64,000 nucleotides of DNA from Sycobia sp. Sy_11. Taxonomy: Eukaryota > Arthropoda > Insecta > Hymenoptera > Epichrysomallidae. Both the position numbers and the translations under genes were made by a program. Below the pieces are notes generated by a model, which was not told the DNA's origin, searched no databases, and worked only from the letters and a program-made list of their open reading frames with translations. Position 1 is the first letter of the stretch. Every line of letters starts with the position of its first letter. Below, piece after piece: positions 29,331-40,817 of this stretch. The stretch spans positions 1,891,001 through 1,955,000 of the forward strand of contig JACCIC010000018.1 in assembly GCA_018907035.1 (NCBI GenBank), given 5' to 3'.

Positions 29331-30673
29331 ACTGCGTCTGGGCTTGTCGGGCTATGCGGTATTCGCGTTGGGATTCCAGCAACGCGATTCGAGCCACAGG
29401 GCGTGAATTATTAAGATATATCCAATTTTTGGATCAATTCCTCAATTGTTTAACGGAAGCGAGTAAATTAAAGTACTCGAACGCTATTAGAAACATAATG
29501 TCTCTGAACCTCACTTTCATTATGAGTATTTTGTTTTCTTTTTTTTATAATTGAACATACTATTTTTAACATGATAGTTGGATATTTTATGCACTGTTTG
29601 AAAAAAATCAGATTAAGACGTGAAGAAAAATGTAATAGAAATGTAAAAAACACTTCATTTTCGTACTCGAACAGGGCTTTTGAATTGTGCTCTATTCTCG
29701 GGCATATTAGAATCTATACTGGGACAAACTTGGTAGAAGCCGAAAGTGTATTACCTAATTGAAATTCAAAAAATCGTAATCTGGACTAAAAATGAATTTT
29801 CATAATAAAAAAAGTAAATAAATACGTAATTGCTGAAAATGAAAAAAATAGACTTTTTTATAATTTATTAAATTAATGGATTAAACAAGCCAAGAAAGGA
29901 GAAAACTCATATTGACAAACATATATCCGAGTTAGGAATATACGTGAAAATTAAAGAGATTTCAACTCGGAGACAAATGGGAAAAATACGTCTGAGTATA
30001 AATACAAAGATAATAAAGTGGAACCTGTACTCGGACATCTAATTTTCATGTAATTAAAGATTATAATCATTCAAAAAATAATGGATTTTATTAATTGTGA
30101 TATGATTATTTGTATATGTTCGATTTTTAGCAAGAAACAGTTTCTTATTAAATTTAAAGGTTCTGATGAATTGTACGGAAAGTGAATACGATGCGACTTC
30201 ATTTTTTGTTGCTACATTATGTTCGGGATGCTGATTATATGCCATCATAATTAATGTAGCTTTAATATTATTACTCAACCGTAAATTTTTCACATTTTTA
30301 ACTATTAGTGCAATTCATATCTATGTAAAAAAAATTTTTCATTAATGTATGATTTACAGAAATGCTATCAATAATACGTTTTGTTTGTCACTGTCCGAGT
30401 TCTGGATTAAATTTTCTTCCCGAGTACTAGGTACTTCGCCTTAATACCGAAAATAAATAAGAAATCTGAGACGAAATATATTACATTCTTTAAATTACTT
30501 GTCATGATTTATGTTGTATCTTACTGTATATTTGATCCTATTGATCTTAATGAGCTATTGGTGTCTGATATGAGAGGGGGGTTGTAGAATGAAAAAATGA
30601 ACCGTGAGCTTCATTTGACAAACATTGAACTTCAAATAATAGTGGAACGATTTGAACCAACCGGCGATTTTGA

Positions 30674-30677
<4 letters not shown>

Positions 30678-30727
<50 letters not shown>

Positions 30728-30734
30728 ATCTCTC
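30678..30734. repeat. (CT)n microsatellite
   Basis: CT dinucleotides with two interruptions. Confidence 0.95.
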
Positions 30735-33383
30735 GCCCTCTCAAATTCCTAATGTTAAGTTTTACGCAAGTTTGCTTTTATTTGATGTATGGTTTGAACG
30801 AACGGATCGAGTAGCGTGCGAGTATATTTTCTTATAAGTTTTTCGCTGATAGTGATAAGTTTGGTTATATTAATATATTATTAATCTAGATCTTTTCGTT
30901 TTTCATTGATATTTTTTAATCACCTCTGTTTATTTGGTACCTACGTCACTATTTGTGATATTAATATGACTAACTTATCGTGACTATAGTTTGGATACTA
31001 TTGTTATTCTTTTCTTATACTATAATTTTGATACTATTGTTTTGGTATTTTAATACAATTGTTATTTGTATTGCTTTACGTGGAATTTTTATTTATTGAT
31101 GATGTTTGAATCTAATAAAAATTTATTTGTTTTTGGGCACTAGTAATTAGGGAAACTCAGATATAAGACCGACCGTTACTGTAGGTGTCATTAAATCAGC
31201 AAACGCCGGATTGTCCCCAAATTGCCATCTGCGTGTCGCGCCAAAGTTACATGGCGCACGGAAAGGGCTCCCCTTCCAAAATATAAGGTGGCCGAATAAA
31301 CTATTGCAAGAAAAGCGGTTATTGGCTGCAGGATATTTAGTAAAGCCTTCGAGGTTACTGTTCCGCCTCGAGCGAGGTAATGTGAAAAGATAAATGGTGG
31401 AAGGAGAGGAGATGTTACTCAGCCGTGAAAACAGGAAGTGTAACTCTTGAACTTCGGTTTATTAAAATTGTATACGCGTAATGTCGACTTGAAAATTTAT
31501 TTACTCATCCTGTCTCAGTAATTTCAAATAGTTAAAAAATATAATTCATAGATGATTAAAGTTCATTGTAAAGTGAGTAATAATTGAAAGTATCTTTCAC
31601 AAGAATAAAGAAAGTAAGTCTACAAAAAAAAAAAAAAATTTACTCACGCATGTAAACTAAACAGATGATATGTCCAATATAGAAATTTAGTATTTATAAT
31701 CTACACGTCAGATCCCAATATATTCGATAATTTGTATGTATATATAACATACTTATTTAGTTGTCATGTATGTATGTATAATATATAAGCAACGCCGAAA
31801 GTTTACGAAGACGATGAGATACTTCCTAAAAATATGACCTTATACCAAAGTATAAAATGTATGTATATACGTTAGATATATATATATATATATATAGGAA
31901 CAACTCTTCAATTTTAAATTTTACGCTGAGTAGCAACGATGTGAGAAAAGCTTTTCAGCTATGAAAATATTATATTACTCTAATAAATCAATATAGTGCT
32001 AGTATTCAACACCCCCCTCCCCCCAATCCCCAATTTTATCTCCATATACACGTGCACTTTTTGCAATATCGAAATTGAATATTGAAAGGCACGGAGATGT
32101 AAATACACATAGCGGTATCGAATTCATTATTCATTTGGGCGATAACTATAAATGAATTTATATACATGTTATACGATCTATTTATATTGTATAAATTTAT
32201 AACAACATGAGGATTAATTTATTCAGTGATATATAATCTATTTGATTGTCTGATATGCGTGATATTTCATATTGTTCCTTCAATCTGACAAGGAATAAAT
32301 AACAGGATTTTTTTTACTGTGACATTTAATAAATCGTAAAAAATCTTAAAGTTAGCATAGCAATAAATTATAATTAAAAAAAATATTCTTCTATTCAAAT
32401 TGATTGTAATGCTTAAGTTCGTGGTATTGCTTGTAGAAGTATTTTCTTTTTAATCATATCTAAAATCGAGAACCTTCAATCCCAGTTTAATATACTTACT
32501 CGTATATGTCGATTAAATTTTTAAAACATGTTAAATAATACATAATATTCCTGAAGACAGAGAGGGTTATAATATTCTTTGAAAAATGGCATTTACAATT
32601 TATATATTGATATAAGCTATAATGAAAATAGTATCGTATGACAAATATAGTTAAACTGATTCTGCATATTGTATCGCTTTCTTTCCCTCAATAAAACCTG
32701 CGTAAGTTTTGGACAAACGTGATGTTATGAAAATTCCATGTCTGGTAAATGGAAATAGCTAGTCCATATCAATATATTGAAATATTTATGCATTTTTCCG
32801 CAACCTTAAATTTAGTAAAAAAGAAAAATTCATGCACAACTCGGTAATATTCAAAATATAAAGTAAATATGACCATGAGTAGCTCTATATTAATGCATGA
32901 TCATATATGTGCGAGTTTTATTTTTTAACATATTAAGATTTCAAAAGAAAATGTTACGATTCAAATCATTTCACTTTGTACTTGTTGTCAACTTATAATT
33001 TTTGGCCATTCGTAATTCACTTGTTCAAAACGTGAATTTTTTTCAGCATAGCCTGTGTTTTGTATTAAATGAAAGTTATTATGTATAAAGTAATTGTGAT
33101 TTGTGTTCTTTGAAAAGAAAATATATTAATATAATGAAGTTAGAAGAATTTGTAATTTATATACTTTTATTTGAGTAAAAATTTTAAAATAATTTATTAT
33201 CGTCAAATTACTGTCTAAAATGTATCATATTGATTAAAAGTATAGTGAAAATTTACAAAGGCAAAGCCGGTGACGAATGGAAATTTTTTAAATTTAAATA
33301 AAATAATTGATTTTAAAATAATATTTCAAAAGGAACAGGTTTCTTGCCATAAAATTTAAGGGAATTTCTTGGTGACTCTTAAC

Positions 33384-33410
33384 GTGCGGAGCGGCAAGGT
33401 TGCTCCGCAC
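33384..33410. repeat. GC-rich perfect 9-bp hairpin
   Basis: GTGCGGAGC (33384-33392) pairs with GCTCCGCAC (33402-33410) across a nine-base loop, in otherwise AT-rich DNA. An AAC/GTT pairing with a two-base bulge can extend it. Confidence 0.75.
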
Positions 33411-34588
33411 TCGTTCTTTCGTATGGCCAAGTGGGTGCAAATCTATTTGGAGCTTTATAAACCTCGTGGAATGTAATTACTTGCGAATGAAGGTCACATA
33501 AGCATGATTAGTGTAATCTGTCATGGTCGTTAGACAACAAAGAGCTCACAAAAATATATTGAATAATTTCATTAATAAATAAAATACATCGGGTTCATAA
33601 AATACATTTATTTATCTATGTATTATACAGCTAAATATCTATAAGAGTATAATGAATTTTATAATTTAAATGACATAAACTTATTTGAAATTATGATCAT
33701 ATTCACTTTTTTATATTACAATCAGATTCAATTCTTTTAATTAAACGATTTCGGTTACGATTCTGAAATCTACCCGCGACTCAATTATTTTAAACACCTT
33801 ACAACTCCTCAAAACTACTTATATTTCTTTTAAAATTTCAATATTTTCATTTGATGATTTACACTTATCGTCGTACATTACTACCCCCCCCCCGAACATT
33901 AGCTTATCATAGGAATTTTCGTCATTCTATTCGTGTCTAAAAATACGAAAACGTCCGCCGCAATTCTCGTCCTCGATTTTTCCCGAACAAGCAAGCCTCT
34001 CCCTGACTTCCTGCCGCTCGTTCTATTCCCAGCTGAGCCGGCCACCGATCCGAAAAAAATTTCCCCTGCTCGCGCAAAGTGATTTAGCCGAATCGCGGCG
34101 GCACGAACGAGCTCCGCGACGAAACTCGATTAATACGTGCACAGCTCTATCCTCTCTAATCGGGGGGAAGGGGTTGGGGGGGGAGGTGGGAATTTTTGTT
34201 CCCTCTACCACTCGGCGCTCGGCCGCAAAATTGGCCTCGACGCCCCTTTATAAGCGCACAGCGCGATGCGCGAAACGCCCCCGGGAGCTGGCGCGGCGAC
34301 GACGACAACAATCACCGGACGGGGCTGGTTGCGAGTGTACCCACGTACGCAGAGGCGCGCGCGAGCCCCGCCGCGTCAAGCGCCAGGCGTCCGCGTGCGC
34401 CGGCTGCGTATATATACGTGAGGTAAACTCGATTATCCCGCCGGAGGGGTGGGGGGAGGGCGAGGCGTAACAGCCGGGCAATAACAGCCGGTTGCTGGAT
34501 GGGGTGCGGCGGGAGGGAGGGCACAAGGGACATACCGGAGGATGACGCGCACATAGGCAGTCAAAGCGGCCAAAACGCTATCACTGTG

Positions 34589-34647
34589 GAGAGAGAGAGA
34601 GAGAGAGTAAGCCTCTTTGCTTCGCATTCCGGATGCTGCGTATTTCT

Positions 34648-34733
<86 letters not shown>
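34589..34733. repeat. (GA)n facing (CT)n inverted microsatellites
   Basis: A (GA)n run ending GTAAG (34589-34611) faces CTTAC followed by about 83 bp of (CT)n (34646-34733), so the ends are complementary. Confidence 0.9.
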
Positions 34734-34735
<2 letters not shown>

Positions 34736-34994
34736 CGCTCTCCTTTCTCGTGCTCGCACATCAACCTACGCATCCCCTTACCTACGTCGCTGGCAATACG
34801 CGCGTATATCTGCGTCATCTCATATGGATTCTCACCTCCCCCTCCGATCCTCTTGAGCACTCCGTCGTCGACGCCGCGTATTTTATCGACTATATAACTG
34901 CATTTTTATTCGAACAATCACCTGCGGGGTGCGTGGTGCGTAGATGTTAACCGGCCGGGTTAACCCGCTGTGAAATTTTATGGAGGTATGGCCG

Positions 34995-34999
<5 letters not shown>

Positions 35000-35042
<43 letters not shown>
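35000..35042. repeat. (TA)n microsatellite
   Basis: Uninterrupted TA dinucleotides. Confidence 0.95.
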
Positions 35043-35045
<3 letters not shown>

Positions 35046-35756
35046 CTTGTGTATTTAATGAGAGAAAGAGAGAGAAATATCTAATTTGCAATCGATTTAG
35101 AAGAATGCGCGAAAAGATTTTGTCAAGAGGGAAAAGGGCCACTGATACGGCTGAAAAAGGAAATCAAATTTTTATGCGGGTCTGCACGATTATCGGACCG
35201 TACGTACATTGCGCGTGTACTCTGTATTTTCGTTCTTTCTAAAAATACTAAAAAAATATTCCTTTGTTTTTTTAGCTTATACGCGATAATTAGAATTTTG
35301 TTTGCGTTCTATTGCTTTGTGTAGGCATAAAAGGTTAATTAAATTACACGAACGCTCTCATCGTTGACCTCTTTTTATTTTTTTTCTCTATATATTTATA
35401 CGTCCCTATTAAAATTTTTGATGCATACAGAACATGTAAATTCTTTAATAACTTATGAATTTTCCTTCTTTTTTTGGATATATTTTTAATACTTTATTTC
35501 TAAAATTATTCAATTCCCAAGGAAAGTACATACTGAATCTTTACCATGATATTAAATACGAAGTCCTTTCAAATAATAAAACCTCTTTGCAAATACCGAG
35601 GGCTACGTCCGTTGGATTATCGATTTTTTTATTTTGTGATGGTACAGGTGTACCGACATTCACGACCTTAACTCTATAGCATTATTTGTTTGTTTGTGAC
35701 AGGAATACAAAGTTATTAGTTTCGCGTGCTCGGTGATTTTGTTTTACCCAAAAAAT

Positions 35757-36828
35757 GCAGCAAAGAGTTTGCATTAAATATTGTTTCAAAAATGGAATTT
35801 AGTCCTCTAAAACTCTTAAAATATTGACAGTTGCATAGGTGATTCTACTTTGAGTACTTTCAAGAAGTGTGAGAGCACGTCGAAGACCAACCTCGCCCTG
35901 GACCTCCTAACATGTCAATAACAGATGAAAACGTTAAAGCAGTGAAAGAAATTGTATTAAAAAATTGCAGCTATCTGAGAAGCTGCTGAAGAGTTTGACA
36001 TATCGGTTGACTCATGCCGTGCTATTTTTTCGGATGTTTGGACATGTAACGTGTGTCAGCGAAATGTGTTCCAAAACTGCTTAATTTTGATCAAAAGAAC
36101 CGTCGCATGATCATAGTTTAGCAGATGTGGATTGAAGTTAATAATGATGCTGATTTGCTCAAAAGGGTTATAACTGGTGATGAATCGTGGGTATATGGTT
36201 ATGACGTCGAAATTAAAGCCCAATCGCCCCAATGGAAGAGCCCAGAAGAACCAATGACCGATGAAAGCACATCAAGTTAGATTAAATGTCAAGGTTTTAA
36301 TCACCGTATTCTTTGATTACCGTGACATAACGCATCAGGAAGTCTTACCACAAGGTCGTATGCTCAATAAGGAGTACTACCTTGAAGTTATGCGCCGTTT
36401 GCGGGAGGTGATACACAAAAAGCGTTTGAAACTTTGGAAAAATAAATCGTGGCTTTTGTATCTGGAGTTGGAGATTTTTTTGCCAAAACGAACACCAGAG
36501 TCATACCTCAGCCTCCATATTCATCAGATTTGGCACGCAGTGATTTTTTTCTTTTCCCAAAACTGAAAAGACCCATGAAACAACATCAATTTTCAACGAT
36601 TGAGGAGATAAAAACTGCATCGCTGAAAGAAATCAATATACGAAAAATGGTTTCGGACCAACCAGATCAAAAGAAATCAATAACCAAAAAAAACTCGCTA
36701 TACTAAAAAATGATTATCAGAAGTACTTCGATGACTGGAGTGGATATACAGAAGTACTTCGTTGGCGCAAGTATATTATATCTGAGGGCTGTTACTTTGA
36801 AGGGGATAGCATAAGTATTGATTGATAA
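35757..36828 (+). pseudogene. Mariner transposase pseudogene
   Basis: This is a remnant of a DDE/D transposase that would cut and paste its own element. Conserved pieces are readable in shifting frames: an N-terminal QQRVCIKYCFKNG-like start near 35757, the first catalytic aspartate in TGDESWVYGYD (Asp codon 36179-36181), FFDYRDITHQE and LPQGRMLNKEYYLEVMRRLR (36261-36420), the third aspartate in PPYSSDLARSDFFLFPKLKRP (about 36510-36575), and a C-terminal SEGCYFEGD (about 36780). The block that normally carries the second aspartate, after SWLL, is missing: a short deletion and frameshift occur near 36450. There are also in-frame stops in the N-terminal third. No active product is possible. The call rests on the mariner-specific WVYGYD, LPQGR and FLFPKLK blocks. 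Confidence 0.9.
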
Positions 36829-37224
36829 TTGAAATATATTTTTAAGAATATAATATTTTTCACACTTGGGTAAATTCCACAAATTACGCGATGTGTTACA
36901 TCGACAAATTTATTTCAACGACGGTTAGGTCAGATTGAAATGCTCTTTCCTCGATATGTGCAAAAGTGTAACTTGTAATTTTGAAGAATAAGTTCAAATG
37001 CAGGTAACTGAGGGCTAAACGTACTAATAGTAATTTATTTCGGTTAATCATTTGAACTTATTCTTCAAAATTAAAAGTTACACTTTTGCACATATCGAGG
37101 AAAGAGCATTTCAATCTGACCTAACCGTCGTTGAAATAAATTTGTAGATGTAACACATCGCGTAATTTGTGGAATTCACCCAAGTGTGAAAAATATTATA
37201 TTCTTAGAAATATATTTCAATTAT
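36825..37224. repeat. Long inverted repeat (176-bp arms, 48-bp spacer)
   Basis: The left arm 36825-37000 is the reverse complement of the right arm 37049-37224, with only four mismatches that I counted over 176 bp. The spacer is 37001-37048. Transcription through it would give a hairpin RNA with a stem of more than 170 bp. It lies inside the 3' end of the mariner. Confidence 0.92.
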
Positions 37225-37272
37225 TTAATTTTGTTCCACATAAAAATAATATAGCGTATCTTTAATTTAATT
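36829..37272. mobile_element. 444-bp foldback-type insertion flanked by a 13-bp direct repeat
   Basis: The sequence TATTGATTGATAA occurs at 36816-36828 and again at 37273-37285. The mariner 3' end reads continuously if one copy and everything between is removed, so the repeat behaves as a target-site duplication. The inserted DNA is mostly the long inverted repeat plus about 48 bp of unpaired AT-rich sequence on the right. It has no coding capacity. I do not recognise the family. Confidence 0.65.
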
Positions 37273-37341
37273 TATTGATTGATAAATAAATATTTGTTGA
37301 GAAAACCAAAAAACCATCTTATTATTTGAACACACCTCGTA

Positions 37342-38629
37342 AAATAATTTTATGAATGTGTCTTTAAACAGGTACTCTTCTAAAATTCGTGAAATATATA
37401 GCGTTATTTATATTTCCGTTAAAAATTATTTTTAATAAAAAAAACTTGCCAGGTATTTCCATAAAGTTTTAACTTTGATAATAAGAAAATCTACGTATGT
37501 TACGAAATAAAATGAAATAATTACATGACATTACGTTTATATAGATGATTTTGTGAAATTAGTTATCGTCTTGTCATTATGATTATATAACGCGTCGGAT
37601 TGAACTGGCCGATCACGGAGAGTCGATTCGAACACACCGGACCAAGTGGATTAAACCTCATCGAGCGCAACGTCGGGCCAGATCAAACGCGGCTATAATT
37701 AGCACGTACATATTGAGATATTCTATCGAAACATCATCGATGCGCTAGGAATTAATGAGTACAAAAGATTTAAACAATATTACAGACAAACATTTTAATT
37801 CTGGACACAGTACATTTTTTATGATATCGATTATAAATTTTCAGAAAGTTGTAATTATTAATAGAAAGAAGATCATACCACGTATCTTTTTGAATATCTT
37901 TATTGTATACATATATAAAAATAATAAGTACAATAGCGGCATCCACCATTTTTCATCATTAATATTATAATCATAAATGTTACATGTGCCTTGCATTCTT
38001 GAAAGAAGAAAAGTAAAGAAAACTTTAATATGGTCAACGTTATTGATTATCGGTATTTAAAAAAGAAAATAAATAAACGTGTATTGCTATTCCGTCGTTA
38101 AAAAAGATACCATATGATTTTAAATGAAATATTTGAACACCAAATTGCTATATATACACGATTTTTTAAAGTTATTACATGCATAATAAGCAAATAAAGT
38201 TTTAGTGAAAAAAAAATTCAAGTGAGCACGCTCTGAACTTATTTAACGTACGGCTTATGAGTAAATATTTACATGGTTACAAAAATCGTGAAATACTTAT
38301 TTCTCCATTTTTCGAGTCAATCTTTGATCTATTAAATACGTATAGTTTCACAAACAGCGTGCCTGCTTGTTTCCTTTCATTACTCAGTGCGACAGTAATA
38401 GTCCTCGACGATTTTATCCCGTTGCCGCGAATCTCGTTCGGATTAATTAAGCCCCTCCCCCCCCCCTTCTCATTGAACGCGTAGCTTTCACGGTTCTATG
38501 GCAATTTAAGCATGACAGAAGCCCAATACGGTGTTCCTTGGCCAATAAATCGGATCGCGGAGTCAATGGGCGCGCAGGGGCGTCGCGACAAGGACGATAT
38601 CCCCGCGGACGTCCAATCGGGCAGCGGGC
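37342..38629. other. Short intergenic or 3' flanking region of the TULIP gene
   Basis: No gene is visible. The DNA is AT-rich and should contain the 3' UTR of the minus-strand TULIP gene. An AATAAA on the minus strand lies at 37904-37899, about 730 bp past the stop codon, and is only a weak polyadenylation candidate. Confidence 0.5.
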
Positions 38630-38876
38630 TCAATAGTCGCTCTCGAGGAAGAGCTTCTCCTCGTCGTTGATGTCGGCCGGCACAGCGGGCGTCGTGCTCG
38701 GCGAGGGCTCCTCCACCAGGAGGATGTCGTCCACGGGCTGCTGGGTCTGGAGCTTGCGCGCCTGCTCGGCTATGTCCGGGATCTTCTCGTGGATCAGCTT
38801 CTCGACGTCCACCTTGTCGAGCTCGTCCTGTATGCGCCTGCGCACCGGGCCCTCGATCGCGTCCATTATCTGGTTC
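38630..38876 (-). CDS. TULIP gene exon 5 (terminal)
   Basis: The acceptor TCGATGCTCAG precedes 38876 and restores the split Arg codon. The exon encodes residues 397-478, from RNQIMDAIEGPVRRR to the stop TGA at 38632-38630. The last 40 residues are acidic and Pro/Thr-rich, ending in LFLESDY. Confidence 0.9.
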
Positions 38877-40768
38877 CTGAGCATCGAGAAGCACATGTTT
38901 ATTAATATATCGCTGAATTTTTAATTTTTGCGTATGCAATGTGTTGCAATATCAAACGTGCAATGGCGGCGCGCCGGATGATAGTTATTCGACAGATTAT
39001 GAATGCCTGGATTGTGAATCGTTTCGGAAAACGATTCTTCTACTTTCCCAAGCTTTATGATTTTCTTTTTATAAGTGTCAAAACTATAGCACCGAAATTA
39101 TCTGAGCGTAAACGGCGATGTGTTTATAATATATTTATATATTGTATACAGCATCTTTTTCTTCCAAGGTTTATATATTATATATAAACCCAATAAAACT
39201 AGATAGATAAATAATTACATATTTTTATACGAAAAGAAAAACCCCATCCCGGCAGGAGTATTTAAATGAACAAGTAAATACAGGCTTTTTTTAAAGGCTT
39301 TTTTACCTCGATGTAAATGGTGTAGCGATGTAGAGAACACTTTAACTGCCTTCTTTAACATACGCCGCTGTACAATTGTCAAAGATCAAAATAATTCGAT
39401 ATCTGAATTCCGACTGTTATAGAGTGTGTTGCCAATTTTATACCGAGATATTTAAAAGCAACCTCGATGTGCGAACGTAATTTTTAAATTTTCAATAAAT
39501 GGTGAAGTTAGTGGCTAATAACGCTGTATCGCATATTCGACAAAATTAGGAATGAAATGTTACTTAGATTTTAATATTTCTATTTTCTACGTTATCTGCT
39601 TTTTTTAATACAATTTTTCTACAATTATAACTAAATTTAATTAAAAGGACACAATGAAATTTCTAATAAAAGAGCCTAGATCACTAATTTCAATTCTCTA
39701 TCAATCCCGTGCAATATACCTTTACTGTGCATGCAAATTCATTATATTGAGAATTAATAGATTCCCGCCAGCACGAAATACGAATAAAAAGATTCTTTAT
39801 CTTAATAAAATGACTCTAATGTTCGTATTGTAAAATTGAATTTGAAATAAAAAATTTATACAATGACAATACGCTTCCATAAAATAGATCGTATACAGCC
39901 AATTCTCTTTGACGAATAAAAGGCCAAAGAGTCGTAAACTCTTTTAATGGATGAGTTGCGGAACAAAGAGTCTGCAACAAAGTATAATAATTCAAAATTC
40001 ATAATTAAAAGGCAGCGATAATAAATAATATTAAGTTAAAAATAATTCTCAAAAGCAGATTCTTAGAGTATTTTCAAATTGTCTTTTTTCGAAGATTTTA
40101 GAAGTTAATCTTTACATGGAAATGTATATTTCAGATGGCTAACCAGACAAAATGATGAACAAGATGCTGTATATATTTTATTTACTTTAAATTTCCCATC
40201 GTTATTTTAGTCGCGACCAAATGTTTATTTTTTAACTGATTAAAAAGTAATATTTACGCAGTGTATTATCAATTTTCAATTAAGTCAATTAGACATATGC
40301 GAGTTTTTAATTTAATTTAAATAAGTCCACTCGTCAGGATAATTATAGATATTTTTTAATTACTTAAAATTTCATTCGAGCATTTTATTCGGTATCACTG
40401 CATTACTGTATGCAGTTATATGCCCCGAGAATGAAAACTGAATTGTCGGTTACAAATTGCGCGAGTGCGCTGTTAGTAGCGCGCGTAGTCGTTAAATTCG
40501 CAGCTGCGAATTAAAAAATTTAATTTTAATTTTAATTAAGCGTTAAAAATTCAGCATCGTCGCGGGCCCGGCGCCGCGAGAGATTATGCGCTCGCGAAAG
40601 CGAGAAAACCGCACAAAAGATTTGGGGATTCGAGTTCATTCGGAATGGAAATGTAGGTCGTCGTCGCGCGTATATCGTGTATACGCATAAATATATGCAT
40701 ATTTACGGAGACCAGCTTCGATAAACGTCGGGAAATAAATTAATCTGTACATTTAGGAAAAACAGGAA

Positions 40769-40817
<49 letters not shown>

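Larger units (their letters stand above)
25601..35593. other. Intergenic region between the IGFBP gene and the mariner element
   Basis: No supported gene is visible in about 10 kb. The sequence is AT-rich with two CpG-dense islands (28.6-29.4 and 33.95-34.95 kb), a 16-base G run at 29315-29330, (CT)n tracts at 30678-30734 and 34649-34733, and (TA)n arrays at 25713-25760 and 35000-35042. Two hairpin-forming sequences occur at 26592-26694 and 33384-33410. Open frames here coincide with the GC islands or dinucleotide repeats and show no domain or splice support. Confidence 0.6.
35594..37341 (+). mobile_element. Decayed mariner transposon with a nested insertion
   Basis: This is a mariner-family DNA transposon on the plus strand. 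The right end reads, on the minus strand, TACGAGGTGTGTTCAAATAA (37341 leftwards), a typical mariner terminal repeat with the TA target. The left end is a diverged TACCGAGG at 35594. Removing the 444-bp insertion at 36829-37272 leaves about 1.3 kb, the usual full length of a mariner. The element is dead: the transposase frame has several stops and frameshifts, described separately. Confidence 0.85.

Noticed and set aside
37590..37740. Less AT-rich stretch that could be a coding remnant
   Set aside because: The short open frame shows no recognisable motif, splice support or repeat relationship.
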